DNA from: DATJPY01 sp035506135
GTDB taxonomy: Bacteria > Myxococcota_A > UBA9160 > PR03
Assembly (NCBI GenBank): GCA_035506135.1
Contig: DATJPY010000088.1
Coordinates: 62,001 to 126,000, forward strand
Length of the DNA stretch: 64,000 nt
Direction of reading: 5' to 3'
Both the position numbers and the translations under genes were made by a program. Below, one piece after another: positions 39,121 to 47,361 of the stretch (position 1 is the first letter of the stretch; each line of letters opens with the position of its first letter). Under the pieces are notes generated by a model, which was given only the letters and a program-made list of their open reading frames with translations, was not told the origin of the DNA and ran no database searches.

Positions 39121-40317
39121 CTACGCGATCGTCTTCAGCAGACCCAGCAGCAGGCTCTTGAGCGGGATCTGGAGCGCGAGGACGACCAGCAGGGGAATCG
39201 CGGCGGGAACGACGATGGCCGCCGCCGCGACCCGGCCGACGGGAGCCAGGCGCATTCGCTGCACGGCTTCGTAGAGCGCGAGCGTATCGGCCACGGGTCC
39301 AAGCTCGGGGGCGGAGAGCCGCCCGTCGTCGTCGACCGGCTCGCCGAGGATCCAGCGGCGCCGGACGCGGCGTCCGTGCTCGCCCACGAGCGCGCCGTAG
39401 TCGAGGAGCGCGCGCCGCTTCACCGGTCCGAGCGTGCGCGCGAACAGGAGCAACGGCGCGAGGAAGAGCACGAGGGAGATCGCGACCAGGGCCGCCATCG
39501 AGGCGAAGAGCGACTGCACCGCGACGCCGTGGTAGACCACCTGATGCGCCCACTGCGAGGCCGCCACTGCCGAGATCGCGAGCACCACCAGGCTGAACGC
39601 GGAGGGAAGGTGCTCCAGGAAGCCGAGCCCGCCCGCGCGATCGGGATGCGTGGGCACGATCGCGAGGTCGAGCCGCGCGATGCGGGCGAGCAGCAGGGTG
39701 ACGAGCACGAGCCGCCAGAGCCACGCGAGCAGCAGCGCGACGAACACCGGGCGCGCCACGACGACGAGCCACCATCCGCCGAAGCCGAAGCGCGGCGCCG
39801 CCGGGTCGCCCTCCTCCGCCCAGAGCAGCTCGTGCGCGTTGCCCGGCGGCCCGATCGCGAACCAGGCGATCAGCAGCCCGCCCATCACGACCCAGGGGAG
39901 CGTCGCGTTGCGAAGACGCACGATGCCCTGCACCACCTCGCGCAGGCGCGGGCGGTCGGCCTCGGTCACCAGCCCCGAGCGCACGAAGTAGGGCACGAGC
40001 GAGAGCGTCTGGGCCTGGGCCATCGCCTCGCCGATCACGAGCAGCGGGATCGCGACCAGGCAGCGCACGTGGACCCCGAAGTGCTCGAGCAGCGGCTCGG
40101 CGACCGGGCCGCCCGGGAGGGCCCGATGCGCGAAGGCCGCCCACACCGCGATGGGGACCCACGTGACGGCCGCGAACAGCGCAGCGCGCCGGCCGATCCC
40201 GGCGCCGGCCGCGGGGATCAGCCCGACGGCGCGCTCGGCGCGGAAGAGGAGGTCGTCGCGCACCAGCGAGACGGCGAGCTCGCTCCGGTCGGTGGCGGGG
40301 GCTGACTGAAGACCCAC
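39121..40317 (-). CDS. Integral membrane protein of unknown function
   Basis: A 398-residue protein with about seven hydrophobic helices: near 47-65, 88-102, 142-158, 185-212, 245-262, 275-298 and 368-392. Charged loops include RERVV-like RLREVVQGIVRLRN and a cytoplasmic stretch of about 60 residues after the sixth helix (LGPVKRRALLDYGALVGEHG, RRRWILGEPVDDDG). No catalytic motif or known transporter signature recognised. The start is GTG at 40315-40317. It converges on the SCP2 gene and lies upstream-opposite nothing informative. Confidence 0.7.
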   Translation of the reverse strand: MGLQSAPATDRSELAVSLVRDDLLFRAERAVGLIPAAGAGIGRRAALFAAVTWVPIAVWAAFAHRALPGGPVAEPLLEHFGVHVRCLVAIPLLVIGEAMAQAQTLSLVPYFVRSGLVTEADRPRLREVVQGIVRLRNATLPWVVMGGLLIAWFAIGPPGNAHELLWAEEGDPAAPRFGFGGWWLVVVARPVFVALLLAWLWRLVLVTLLLARIARLDLAIVPTHPDRAGGLGFLEHLPSAFSLVVLAISAVAASQWAHQVVYHGVAVQSLFASMAALVAISLVLFLAPLLLFARTLGPVKRRALLDYGALVGEHGRRVRRRWILGEPVDDDGRLSAPELGPVADTLALYEAVQRMRLAPVGRVAAAAIVVPAAIPLLVVLALQIPLKSLLLGLLKTIA

Positions 40318-40372
40318 ACCCCCAAGCGTATCCGATCGGGGGCGAGTCGCACCGTCTCAGGCGCTGCCGGGG

Positions 40373-41407
40373 CTAGTCGAAGCTGACCTGCTTCAGCAGC
40401 TCGAGATCGTCCAGCGCCTTGCCGGCGCCGTAGACGACCGCAGTGAAGGGGTCGTCGCTGCGGATGATCGGCAGGCCGGTGCGCTCGCGCAGCACGACGT
40501 CGAGGTCGCGCAGCAGCGAGCCGCCGCCCACCAGCACGATGCCGCGGTCGACGATGTCGGCGGCCAGCTCGGGGGGCGTCTTCTCGAGCGTCATGTGCAC
40601 GCTCTCGACGATCGAGGAGATCGGCTCGACCAGCGCCTCGTGGATCTCGTCGCTCGTCGCCAGCACGAGCTTCGGGATGCCGGCCACCAGGTCGCGGCCC
40701 TTGATCTCCATGGTCTGCGTCTTCGCGTGCGGCGAGGCGGTGCCGATGGAGATCTTCACCTCCTCGGCGGTGCGCTCGCCGATCAGCACGTTGTACTTGC
40801 GGCGCACGTACTGGATGATCGCCTCGTCCATCTTGTCGCCGCCGCAGCGGATCGAGAGCGAGGTGACGATGCCGGAGAGCGAGATCACCGCCACGTCGGT
40901 GGTGCCGCCGCCGATGTCGACGACCATGTTGCCGGTCGGCGCGGTGACGTCGAGGCCGGCGCCGATGGCGGCCGCCATGGGCTCTTCCATCAGGTAGACC
41001 TCGCGGGCGCCGGCCGAGAGCGCCGACTCGCGCACCGCGCGCTTCTCCACCGAGGTGATGGCCGGCGGCACGCAGATGACGATGCGCGGCCGCACCAGCT
41101 TCGAGCGGTTGTGGGCGCGGTGGATGAAGTAGCGGAGCATCGCCTCGGTGACTTCAAAGTCGGCGATCACGCCGTCCTTGATCGGGCGCACCGCGCGGAT
41201 CGTCCCGGGCGTGCGCCCGAGCATCGCCTTGGCCTCGCTGCCGACGGCGAGCACGCGATCGTTGCGGCCGTGCTGGTCGCTGGCAACCGCCACCACGCTC
41301 GGCTCCGAGCACACCAGGCCCTTGTTGCGCGCGTAGACCAGGGTGTTGGCCGTGCCGAGGTCGATGGCCAGGTCGTTGGAGAAGCTTCCCGCCAGGAATT
41401 TGAACAT
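40373..41407 (-). CDS. mreB: Rod shape-determining protein MreB
   Basis: Bacterial actin that guides lateral wall synthesis under the inner membrane. 344 residues. Phosphate-1 loop IDLGTANTLVYARNKG, phosphate-2 MVVDIGGGTTDVAVISL, adenosine loop IVLVGGGSLLRDLDVVLRER, and the characteristic VCVPPAITSVEKRAVRESAL-type VPPAITSVEKRAVRES. The N-terminal MFKFLAGSFSN has an amphipathic character suited to membrane binding. mreC/mreD do not follow in this window, which is unusual but not unknown. Confidence 0.97.
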   Translation of the reverse strand: MFKFLAGSFSNDLAIDLGTANTLVYARNKGLVCSEPSVVAVASDQHGRNDRVLAVGSEAKAMLGRTPGTIRAVRPIKDGVIADFEVTEAMLRYFIHRAHNRSKLVRPRIVICVPPAITSVEKRAVRESALSAGAREVYLMEEPMAAAIGAGLDVTAPTGNMVVDIGGGTTDVAVISLSGIVTSLSIRCGGDKMDEAIIQYVRRKYNVLIGERTAEEVKISIGTASPHAKTQTMEIKGRDLVAGIPKLVLATSDEIHEALVEPISSIVESVHMTLEKTPPELAADIVDRGIVLVGGGSLLRDLDVVLRERTGLPIIRSDDPFTAVVYGAGKALDDLELLKQVSFD

Positions 41408-41526
41408 CGCGCCGATCTCCGCGGAGTCGACCGGGCGCGGGGCGCGCGTCGGTCCATTCTCTTGATCGGCGAAGCGGCGCGGAAGTTGAGGGTGGGAGCT
41501 GCCTTTCCTCGAGGCGATCCGAGGGG

Positions 41527-41901
41527 CTAGCGGGAAGCGTCGTCGTCCGACGGTGCGGAGGGCGTCGGCGGCGCCGGAGTCTGCGCGGCCAGCGCCTGCA
41601 GCGCCTCGAGGCGCTCGCGGACGCCGGCGACGCCGCCGCGGATGGCGTCGAGATGGCTCCGGTAGGCGGCAACTTCGGCCTCGGCAGTGCGCAACGAAGC
41701 GCGGAGCACGCCGACCTGCGTCTCGAGCACGTGCACGCGGCGGGTCTCGACGCTCCAGGCCACCACGCCGGCGAAGGCGACGGCCAGCGCCAGGGGGAGG
41801 AGCCAGCGGCCGCCGGTGCGCCCCGTCACCGTGGGAGCGGCGGGTGCACCGGAAGCAGCCTCCCCCGGCCGGACCAGACGCGGACCGAGCGGGGCGCTCA
41901 T
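41527..41901 (-). CDS. Single-span membrane protein with coiled coil
   Basis: A 124-residue protein of unknown function. One hydrophobic helix (about residues 33-50, LLPLALAVAFAGVVAW) is followed by a predicted coiled coil (about 55-105, VLETQVGVLRASLRTAEAEV) and a Pro/Ser/Asp tail. Such a layout suits an envelope scaffold. It lies 119 nt upstream of mreB on the same strand, so a role in the same process is possible but unsupported. Confidence 0.6.
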   Translation of the reverse strand: MSAPLGPRLVRPGEAASGAPAAPTVTGRTGGRWLLPLALAVAFAGVVAWSVETRRVHVLETQVGVLRASLRTAEAEVAAYRSHLDAIRGGVAGVRERLEALQALAAQTPAPPTPSAPSDDDASR

Positions 41902-42014
41902 GCGCAGGGGATGCCGGCAGTCATCGGCCGGATGCTAGCCGCTCCAGCCCGCGCGAGGCGAGCCGGGGTCCGCCCCGACCTGGCGGCGCCGGGCCTCCCG
42001 GCGCCGCACTCGAG

Positions 42015-42338
42015 CTAGCGCCCGGAGGCCGGCGTCCAGCCCTGGGGCATGATCTTGTAGTAGCCCTTCAGCGCCTCGTACTCGGACTTGTCGAGGGTCG
42101 GCCAGCGCACGGCGTGGGGGTCGTTGAGCGCGCTGTCGTCGAGCCGGCGCGGCGGGATCACGACGTGGTCGCCGGTGCCGTCGGCGCCGAGCTGCGGACC
42201 CGGCGGGTCGGTCGCCTTCAAGTCGTTGGGCTCGAACCAGTAGTTGTTGATGGGATAGGGAGAGTCCGCCCGCGCCGCGGTGGCACCGACGAGCAACAGG
42301 CCGCCGGCCAGAAGGAGCAGACGCGTCTTCGAGGTCAT
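42015..42338 (-). CDS. Small secreted protein of unknown function
   Basis: 107 residues. ATG at 42336-42338 follows GGAGG by 8 nt. A signal peptide (KTRLLLLAGGLLLVGATAARA) with a likely AxA cleavage site precedes a mature part beginning DSPYPINNYWFEPNDLKA and containing the segment WPTLDKSEYEALKGYYKIMP. No Cys, no membrane segment; periplasmic or exported. Downstream of pafA by 233 nt on the same strand, probably a separate transcript. Family not recognised. Confidence 0.65.
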   Translation of the reverse strand: MTSKTRLLLLAGGLLLVGATAARADSPYPINNYWFEPNDLKATDPPGPQLGADGTGDHVVIPPRRLDDSALNDPHAVRWPTLDKSEYEALKGYYKIMPQGWTPASGR

Positions 42339-42571
42339 TCCCGATGTTCCTCCAGGGTTGTTTCGAGCGTGGCTTGCTCGAGCGCGGCCGACCGACCCGG
42401 ACCCGGCAGGCCGCATCGACACGGGTCAATTAGCACGGCCTGGATCGGCGTCGCCACGGACGGGCGCGCGCGACGCCAGATCCGCGGCGCGGTGGGGCGA
42501 GGAGGCAGCGGTGCGCGGCATCCTGCGCGCGCCGCGGCGGCTCGGGTCGTGCCGGACCCGGTACGGACGCC

Positions 42572-43978
42572 CTACGACTGGATCACGAGCTTCGACAGGC
42601 TGGTCTTGCGCAGGTTGGTCTTCTGGATGGTGCGCACCAGCTCGGCCACCTTCTCCGTGTCGGTCTCAAAGGGGTTGTTGCAGATCACGCGCACGTTGAG
42701 GAGGTTGCCGAGCCGGATGTTCGACCAGTCGAGGTCGTACTGGATCGAGTTCTGGCGCGCCAGCTTGATGAACTCGCCGCGCATCTTCGCGCGCGTGTCC
42801 GGCGGCGGCTCCGTCTTCGCCTTCATCACCTCGTCGTCTTCGAGCAGCCGCTCCACGGCACCCTTGCGCTCGAGCAGGTAGTAGAGCCCGCGGTTTACCC
42901 GGATGTCGTGGTACTGCAGATCCAGCATGAACACGCGCGGGTCGCCCCAGCTCGTGCCGCGGCTCTCGAGGTAGGACTCGATCAGCTGGCGCTTGATGAT
43001 CCAGTCGATCTCGCGGCCGAGCCGGTCGGGCTCGGTGTCCAGGCAGTCGAGCACGTGCTGCCACTTCGCGACCGCGTCGCGCAGCTCGTCCGAGACCGGG
43101 TACTGCTCGAGATAGCGCTGCGCCATCTCGCAGTACTCGCGCTGGATCTCGATCGGCGAGTACTCGCGCCCGTTGTCGAGCCGCAGCTTGCGCTTGCAGG
43201 TCGTGTCGTAGGAGATGTCCTTGATGGCCTTCACGGGATTGCGCAGCGTGAAGTCCTTGTTGATGAAGTTGTCCTCGATCATCTGCAGGACGACCGCGCA
43301 GCTCCCGATCTTCACGAAGTTCGTGTACTCGCTCATGTTCGAGTCGCCCACGATCACGTGCAGCCGTCGGTACTTCTCGCGGTCGGCGTGGGGCTCGTCG
43401 CGCGTGTTGATGATCGAGCGGTCGTTCGTCGTGGTGCCCGAGATCTTCTGGTAGATGTGCTGCGCGCGCTGGCTGATGCAGTAGTGCACGCCGTCCTGCG
43501 TCTGGAACACCTTGCCCGCGCCCGTGTAGATCTGGCGGGTCACCAGGAACGGGATCAGCTGCTCGGCCAGGTAGTAGAAGTCGACGTCGCGGTCGACCAG
43601 GTAGTTCTCGTGGCAGCCGTAGGAGTTGCCGACGAAGTCGGTGTTGTTCTTGAAGATCGAGAGCTTCCCCGCGATGCGCTCTTCGCGGATCTTCTCCTCC
43701 GCGTAGTCCTCGAGCTCCTCGAGGATGCGCTCGCCGGCCTTGTCGTACACGATGAGCTGGCGGGGCGACGCGCACTCGGGGGTCGCGTACTCGGGATGGC
43801 AGCCCGTGTCCTGGTAGAAGCGGGCCCCGTTCTCCAGGAAGACGTTCAGGAAGTGCTCGGTGGTGATCAGCTTCTCGAACAGGAAGCGGATCGCCTTCTC
43901 GACCGGCAAGGTCTTCCGCCCCTCGGGCGTGAAGATGATCCCGTACTCGGTCTCGACCCCGTAGATCCGCTTCTGCAC
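42572..43978 (-). CDS. pafA: Pup--protein ligase PafA
   Basis: Joins the C-terminal Glu of Pup to substrate lysines using ATP. 468 residues with the carboxylate-amine ligase fold: GVETEYGIIFTPEG (metal-binding Glu), NGARFYQDTGCHPEYATPE with the catalytic Asp57, FKNNTDFVGNSYGCHENYLV, RPHADREKYRRLHVI-like DEPHADREKYRRLHVIVGD, and the C-terminal domain ending NLRKTSLSKLVIQS. It lacks the long insert after the second strand that marks Dop, which separates the two paralogues. The start is GTG at 43976-43978, 24 nt after prcA. Last gene of the proteasome operon. Confidence 0.97.
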   Translation of the reverse strand: MQKRIYGVETEYGIIFTPEGRKTLPVEKAIRFLFEKLITTEHFLNVFLENGARFYQDTGCHPEYATPECASPRQLIVYDKAGERILEELEDYAEEKIREERIAGKLSIFKNNTDFVGNSYGCHENYLVDRDVDFYYLAEQLIPFLVTRQIYTGAGKVFQTQDGVHYCISQRAQHIYQKISGTTTNDRSIINTRDEPHADREKYRRLHVIVGDSNMSEYTNFVKIGSCAVVLQMIEDNFINKDFTLRNPVKAIKDISYDTTCKRKLRLDNGREYSPIEIQREYCEMAQRYLEQYPVSDELRDAVAKWQHVLDCLDTEPDRLGREIDWIIKRQLIESYLESRGTSWGDPRVFMLDLQYHDIRVNRGLYYLLERKGAVERLLEDDEVMKAKTEPPPDTRAKMRGEFIKLARQNSIQYDLDWSNIRLGNLLNVRVICNNPFETDTEKVAELVRTIQKTNLRKTSLSKLVIQS

Positions 43979-44002
43979 GGCTGTTCCTCGGCCGGGGGAC
44001 TC

Positions 44003-44698
44003 CTAGGCGAGAATAGCTCTTACCTCATCGGCGGACGCACGGCGGAACTTGCGACCGGCGCGGTCGCGATCGAGCGTGCAGACCTCGAGGCGTTCGGCCG
44101 CGATGCGCGTCGCTCCGTTGGCTGCGGCGTTCAGCGCGTCGCGACCCAATCGCAGCGCATCCCCGAGGGGCAGGCCGGAGCGGTAGTGGTTCTTCAGGTA
44201 GGACTCGATGCTCTCGACGGTGCCGCCGATGCCGCACCAGCTCCGGTGGTCGGAGATGCTGCCGTCGAACTGCACCCGGTACATCACGTTGTCCTCGTGC
44301 CCAACGAGCCGCGGGTCACCGACCTCGGCGACGATGACCTCGACCTCGAGCGGCTTCAGCTCGCGCGTGAAGACGTCGCCGATCGCCTGCGAGTAGGCGT
44401 TGGCGAGCGCCTTGCCGCGCACGTCCTCCCGGCTGTACGCGTAGCCCTTCACGTCGCAGAAGCGCACGCCGACCTTCCGGAGCTGGTCGAACTCGCTGAA
44501 CTTGCCGACCCCCGCGAAGGCGATGCGGTCGTAGATCTCGCCGATCTTGGAGAGCTGCGACGGGTTCTCCGCCACCAGGATGATCCCCTTGTCGTACTCG
44601 AGCGCGACGATCGACTTTCCGCGCGCGATTCCCTTGCGCGCGTACTCCGCCTTGTCCTGCATCAGCTGTTCGGGAGAGACGTAGAACGGGATCGACAT
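44003..44698 (-). CDS. prcA: Proteasome subunit alpha PrcA
   Basis: Outer-ring subunit of the 20S core, forms the gate and the docking site for the ARC ATPase. 231 residues: MSIPFYVSPEQLMQDKAEYA is the N-terminal gate region, followed by ARKGIARGKSIVALEYDKGI, NPSQLSKIGEIYDRIAFAGVG and RLGRDALNAAANGA. No N-terminal catalytic Thr, as expected for alpha subunits. It starts 3 nt after the prcB stop. Lys in the YDKGIILVAE region should help bind the ATPase tail. Confidence 0.96.
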   Translation of the reverse strand: MSIPFYVSPEQLMQDKAEYARKGIARGKSIVALEYDKGIILVAENPSQLSKIGEIYDRIAFAGVGKFSEFDQLRKVGVRFCDVKGYAYSREDVRGKALANAYSQAIGDVFTRELKPLEVEVIVAEVGDPRLVGHEDNVMYRVQFDGSISDHRSWCGIGGTVESIESYLKNHYRSGLPLGDALRLGRDALNAAANGATRIAAERLEVCTLDRDRAGRKFRRASADEVRAILA

Positions 44699-44701
44699 CG
44701 G

Positions 44702-45502
44702 CTACGGCCCCCCGCCGGGCGCGCGCACGCGCGCGACCACCACCTGCTGCGTGTAGATCTGCCCGATGGTCTCCTTGTCGATCTCGCGGACGCCCTCGGC
44801 GGTGCAGGACGCCACGATCGGGAAGATTCCGCGCGCCAGATCGACGCCACCCGTGGCGCGGTCCTCGTCGGCGGCGTCGGTGAGCGCCTGCAGCGCCGCG
44901 CGCAGGGCCTCCTCGCGCGACAGGTCCGCGCGCCAGATCTTCTTCAGCGACTCGCGGGCGTAGAGGCCGCCGCTGCCCGAGGCATCGAACTCGGTCTCCT
45001 CATAGCGGCCGCCCGTCACGTCGTACTTCCAGAGCCGGCCGAGACGCCGGCGCAGGTCGTAGCCGGCGAAGAGCGGCACCACGACCAGGCCCTGCATCGC
45101 CGCCGGCAGGTTGGCGCGGACCATCTGTGAGAGCTTGTTGGCCTTGCCCTCGAGCTCGAGGGGCTCGCCCTCGATCTTCTCGTAGTGCTCGAGCTCGACG
45201 CGGAGCATGCGCGCCATCTCGATGCACGGGCCAGCCGCGCCCGCGATGGCGATCAGCGAGTGGGCGTCGGTGGTGTACACCTTCTGCACATCGCGCGACG
45301 CCACGCGGTGCCCTTCGGTGGCGAGGCGATCGCCGGCCACCACCACGCCGTCGCTGAAGCGCAGCGCCAGCACCGTGGTCCCGTGCGGGACGCTCGGCGC
45401 GGGCGCCCCACCCAGGTCGGGGAGATTCGGTCGCAGGTGCGGGAAGTCGATGCCCAGCAGCTCGACGAAGCTCGACCCGGAATACTTGCCTCGGAAGAAC
45501 AC
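44702..45502 (-). CDS. prcB: Proteasome subunit beta PrcB
   Basis: Catalytic inner-ring subunit. 266 residues from GTG at 45500-45502. A 41-residue propeptide ends in SVPHG, and autocleavage would expose Thr42 of TTVLALRFSDGVVVAGDRLA as nucleophile. Asp and Lys partners are visible (AGDRLATEG, VQKVYTTDAH). Further on, YDVTGGRYEETEFDASGSGG and RGIFPIVASCTAEGVREID match actinobacterial PrcB closely. It lies 27 nt after pup, an order shared with Mycobacterium. Confidence 0.97.
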   Translation of the reverse strand: MFFRGKYSGSSFVELLGIDFPHLRPNLPDLGGAPAPSVPHGTTVLALRFSDGVVVAGDRLATEGHRVASRDVQKVYTTDAHSLIAIAGAAGPCIEMARMLRVELEHYEKIEGEPLELEGKANKLSQMVRANLPAAMQGLVVVPLFAGYDLRRRLGRLWKYDVTGGRYEETEFDASGSGGLYARESLKKIWRADLSREEALRAALQALTDAADEDRATGGVDLARGIFPIVASCTAEGVREIDKETIGQIYTQQVVVARVRAPGGGP

Positions 45503-45529
45503 CCCCCAGTGCCTCCGCGCTCGGACCGT

Positions 45530-45796
45530 CTACTGCCCGCCGCGCTGGACGTAGTTCTTGACGAACTCCTCGGCGTTCTCCTCGAGGACCTCGTCGATCT
45601 CGTCGATCAGGGCGTCCATCTCCTCCTTCAGCTCCTCACCCTTCTTCGCGAGCTTCTGGCTCGGCTTGCCCGAGCCCTGGCCCTCGTCACCGGAATCGCC
45701 GCCTCCCTTCTTCTGCTGCTGCTGCGACTCGGCCGCGGCGACGATCGGAAGGCTCGCGGGGGACGCGCGTCGCGGGGGTCTCGAGTGGTAGTCCAT
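45530..45796 (-). CDS. pup: Prokaryotic ubiquitin-like protein Pup
   Basis: Small disordered modifier that targets proteins to the proteasome. 88 residues; mycobacterial Pup has 64. Gln/Gly/Ser/Asp-rich N-terminal half, then a helix-forming KLAKKGEELKEEMDALIDEI and the highly conserved end VLEENAEEFVKNYVQRGGQ. The final Gln must be deamidated to Glu by Dop before ligation, which fits the dop gene next to it. ATG at 45794-45796 has a GGAGA site 8 nt before. Relative to mycobacteria there is an N-terminal extension of about 24 residues; a later start would shorten it, but none has a better ribosome site. Confidence 0.97.
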   Translation of the reverse strand: MDYHSRPPRRASPASLPIVAAAESQQQQKKGGGDSGDEGQGSGKPSQKLAKKGEELKEEMDALIDEIDEVLEENAEEFVKNYVQRGGQ

Positions 45797-45845
45797 CTGT
45801 CGGTCTCCAGTCGGCGGCGCGGCGGCGAGCCGGGCGCCGCCGCGC

Positions 45846-47333
45846 TCAGCTTCTCAGGTTGCGCACCAGCTCGGCGGCGCTGGCCGACGAGTTGAAGAGA
45901 TCGTCCACGTGCTTCTTCGATCCCTTGAGCGGCTCCGCCATGAGGACCCGCTTGATCGGCTCGTCGCCGATGCCGAACGAGATCGAGTCCCAGTTCACCC
46001 CGAACACCTCGGCGCCATAGCGCCGCAGGCAGCCGCCGCGGAAGTACGCGCGGGTGTCCGCGGGCGGGTGGTGGACGGCGTGCTCGATCTCCTCGTCGGT
46101 GACGATCCGCTCGACCTTGCCCTGGCGCTCGAGAAGATAGTACAGGCCCTTGTCCGGGCGCAGGTCGTGGTACTGGAGGTCGAGCATCTGGACCTGCGGC
46201 GAACCCCAGTCGACCGACTTGCGCGCCATGAAGCCCTCGATCAGCACCCGCTTCGCCACCCAGTCGAGCTCGCGGGACAGCTCCATCGGGTCGCGCGCGA
46301 GCGCGACGAGCACGCGTTCCCAGCGCTCGATCACGTCCCTGACGTGCGGGTCGCCCTCCCGATTCTGGAGGTAGCGCTGCGCCATCTCCAGGTACTGGCC
46401 TTGGAGCTGGATGGCATTCATTCGCCGGCCGTTCTGCAGCTCGACCTCGCGCCGGCAGCTCGGGTCGTGGGAGATCTCCTTGATCGCGCGCACGGGATCC
46501 CGCAGCGAGAGGTCCCGATCGACGGCGCCGTCCTCGATCATGGCGAGCACCAGCGCCGTCGCCCCGTTGCGCAGGTAGATGGTGTACTCGCTCATGTTGG
46601 CGTCGCCCACGATCACGTGCAGTCGGCGGTACTTCTCGCGGTCGGCGTGCGGCTCGTCGCGCGTGTTGATGATCGGGCGCTTCACCATGGTGTCGAGCGC
46701 CACCTCGGTCTCGAAGAAGTCGGCGCGCTGCGAGAGCTGGTACTCGCAGGGATGGGCGCGGTTCTCGCTCCCGACCTTCCCGGCGCCGCTGTAGATCTGG
46801 CGCGTCACGAAGAACGGCATCAGGTGCTCGACGATCTGCTTGAAGGACGTGCGCCGGTCCATCAAGTAGTTCTCGTGGCTCCCGTAGCTGTTGCCCTTGC
46901 GATCGCTGTTGTTCTTGTAGATCAGCATCTGGGTGCCCGGCGGCAGCACCCGGTTCGCCTCGCGGCGACTGGCCTCGACGACGCGCTCGCCCGCCTTCTC
47001 GTGGATCACCAGGTCGCGCGCGTTCGTCACCTCGGGGCACGAGTACTCGGGATGCGCGTGGTCGACGTAGTAACGCGCGCCGTTCGCCAGCGTCTTGTTG
47101 CGGGCGATGTTCTCTTGCTGGTTCGGGGTGTACTTCTCCCCTTCGACCTGGAAGCCGCGCGCATCGGCGAGCGGGTTCTCCTGGTCGTAGTCCCAGAGGA
47201 TCTTGGCGGTCGAGTCTTCCCGGTAGGAGTTGACGAGCAGCACGCAGCTCGAGATGGGGTCGAAATCGCGATCGTTCTTGACGGTGATCCCGTACTCGAT
47301 CTCCGTCCCCATCACCTTGGGAATCGCCATCAT
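45846..47333 (-). CDS. dop: Pup deamidase/depupylase Dop
   Basis: Deamidates the C-terminal Gln of Pup and removes Pup from substrates. 495 residues, same fold as PafA: MGTEIEYGITVKND with metal-binding Glu, NGARYYVDHAHPEYSCPE with catalytic Asp91, YKNNSDRKGNSYGSHENYL, VGDANMSEYTIYLRNG. The insert at residues about 40-78 (EDSTAKILWDYDQENP, ARGFQVEGEKYTPNQQE) is the Dop loop, absent from the PafA encoded nearby, and is the main reason for assigning depupylase activity. ATG at 47333 or the next codon. Spaced 28 nt from arc and 49 nt from pup. Confidence 0.97.
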   Translation of the reverse strand: MMAIPKVMGTEIEYGITVKNDRDFDPISSCVLLVNSYREDSTAKILWDYDQENPLADARGFQVEGEKYTPNQQENIARNKTLANGARYYVDHAHPEYSCPEVTNARDLVIHEKAGERVVEASRREANRVLPPGTQMLIYKNNSDRKGNSYGSHENYLMDRRTSFKQIVEHLMPFFVTRQIYSGAGKVGSENRAHPCEYQLSQRADFFETEVALDTMVKRPIINTRDEPHADREKYRRLHVIVGDANMSEYTIYLRNGATALVLAMIEDGAVDRDLSLRDPVRAIKEISHDPSCRREVELQNGRRMNAIQLQGQYLEMAQRYLQNREGDPHVRDVIERWERVLVALARDPMELSRELDWVAKRVLIEGFMARKSVDWGSPQVQMLDLQYHDLRPDKGLYYLLERQGKVERIVTDEEIEHAVHHPPADTRAYFRGGCLRRYGAEVFGVNWDSISFGIGDEPIKRVLMAEPLKGSKKHVDDLFNSSASAAELVRNLRS

Positions 47334-47361
47334 CGCCTCGCCGGCACCACGCCCCCGGCCG

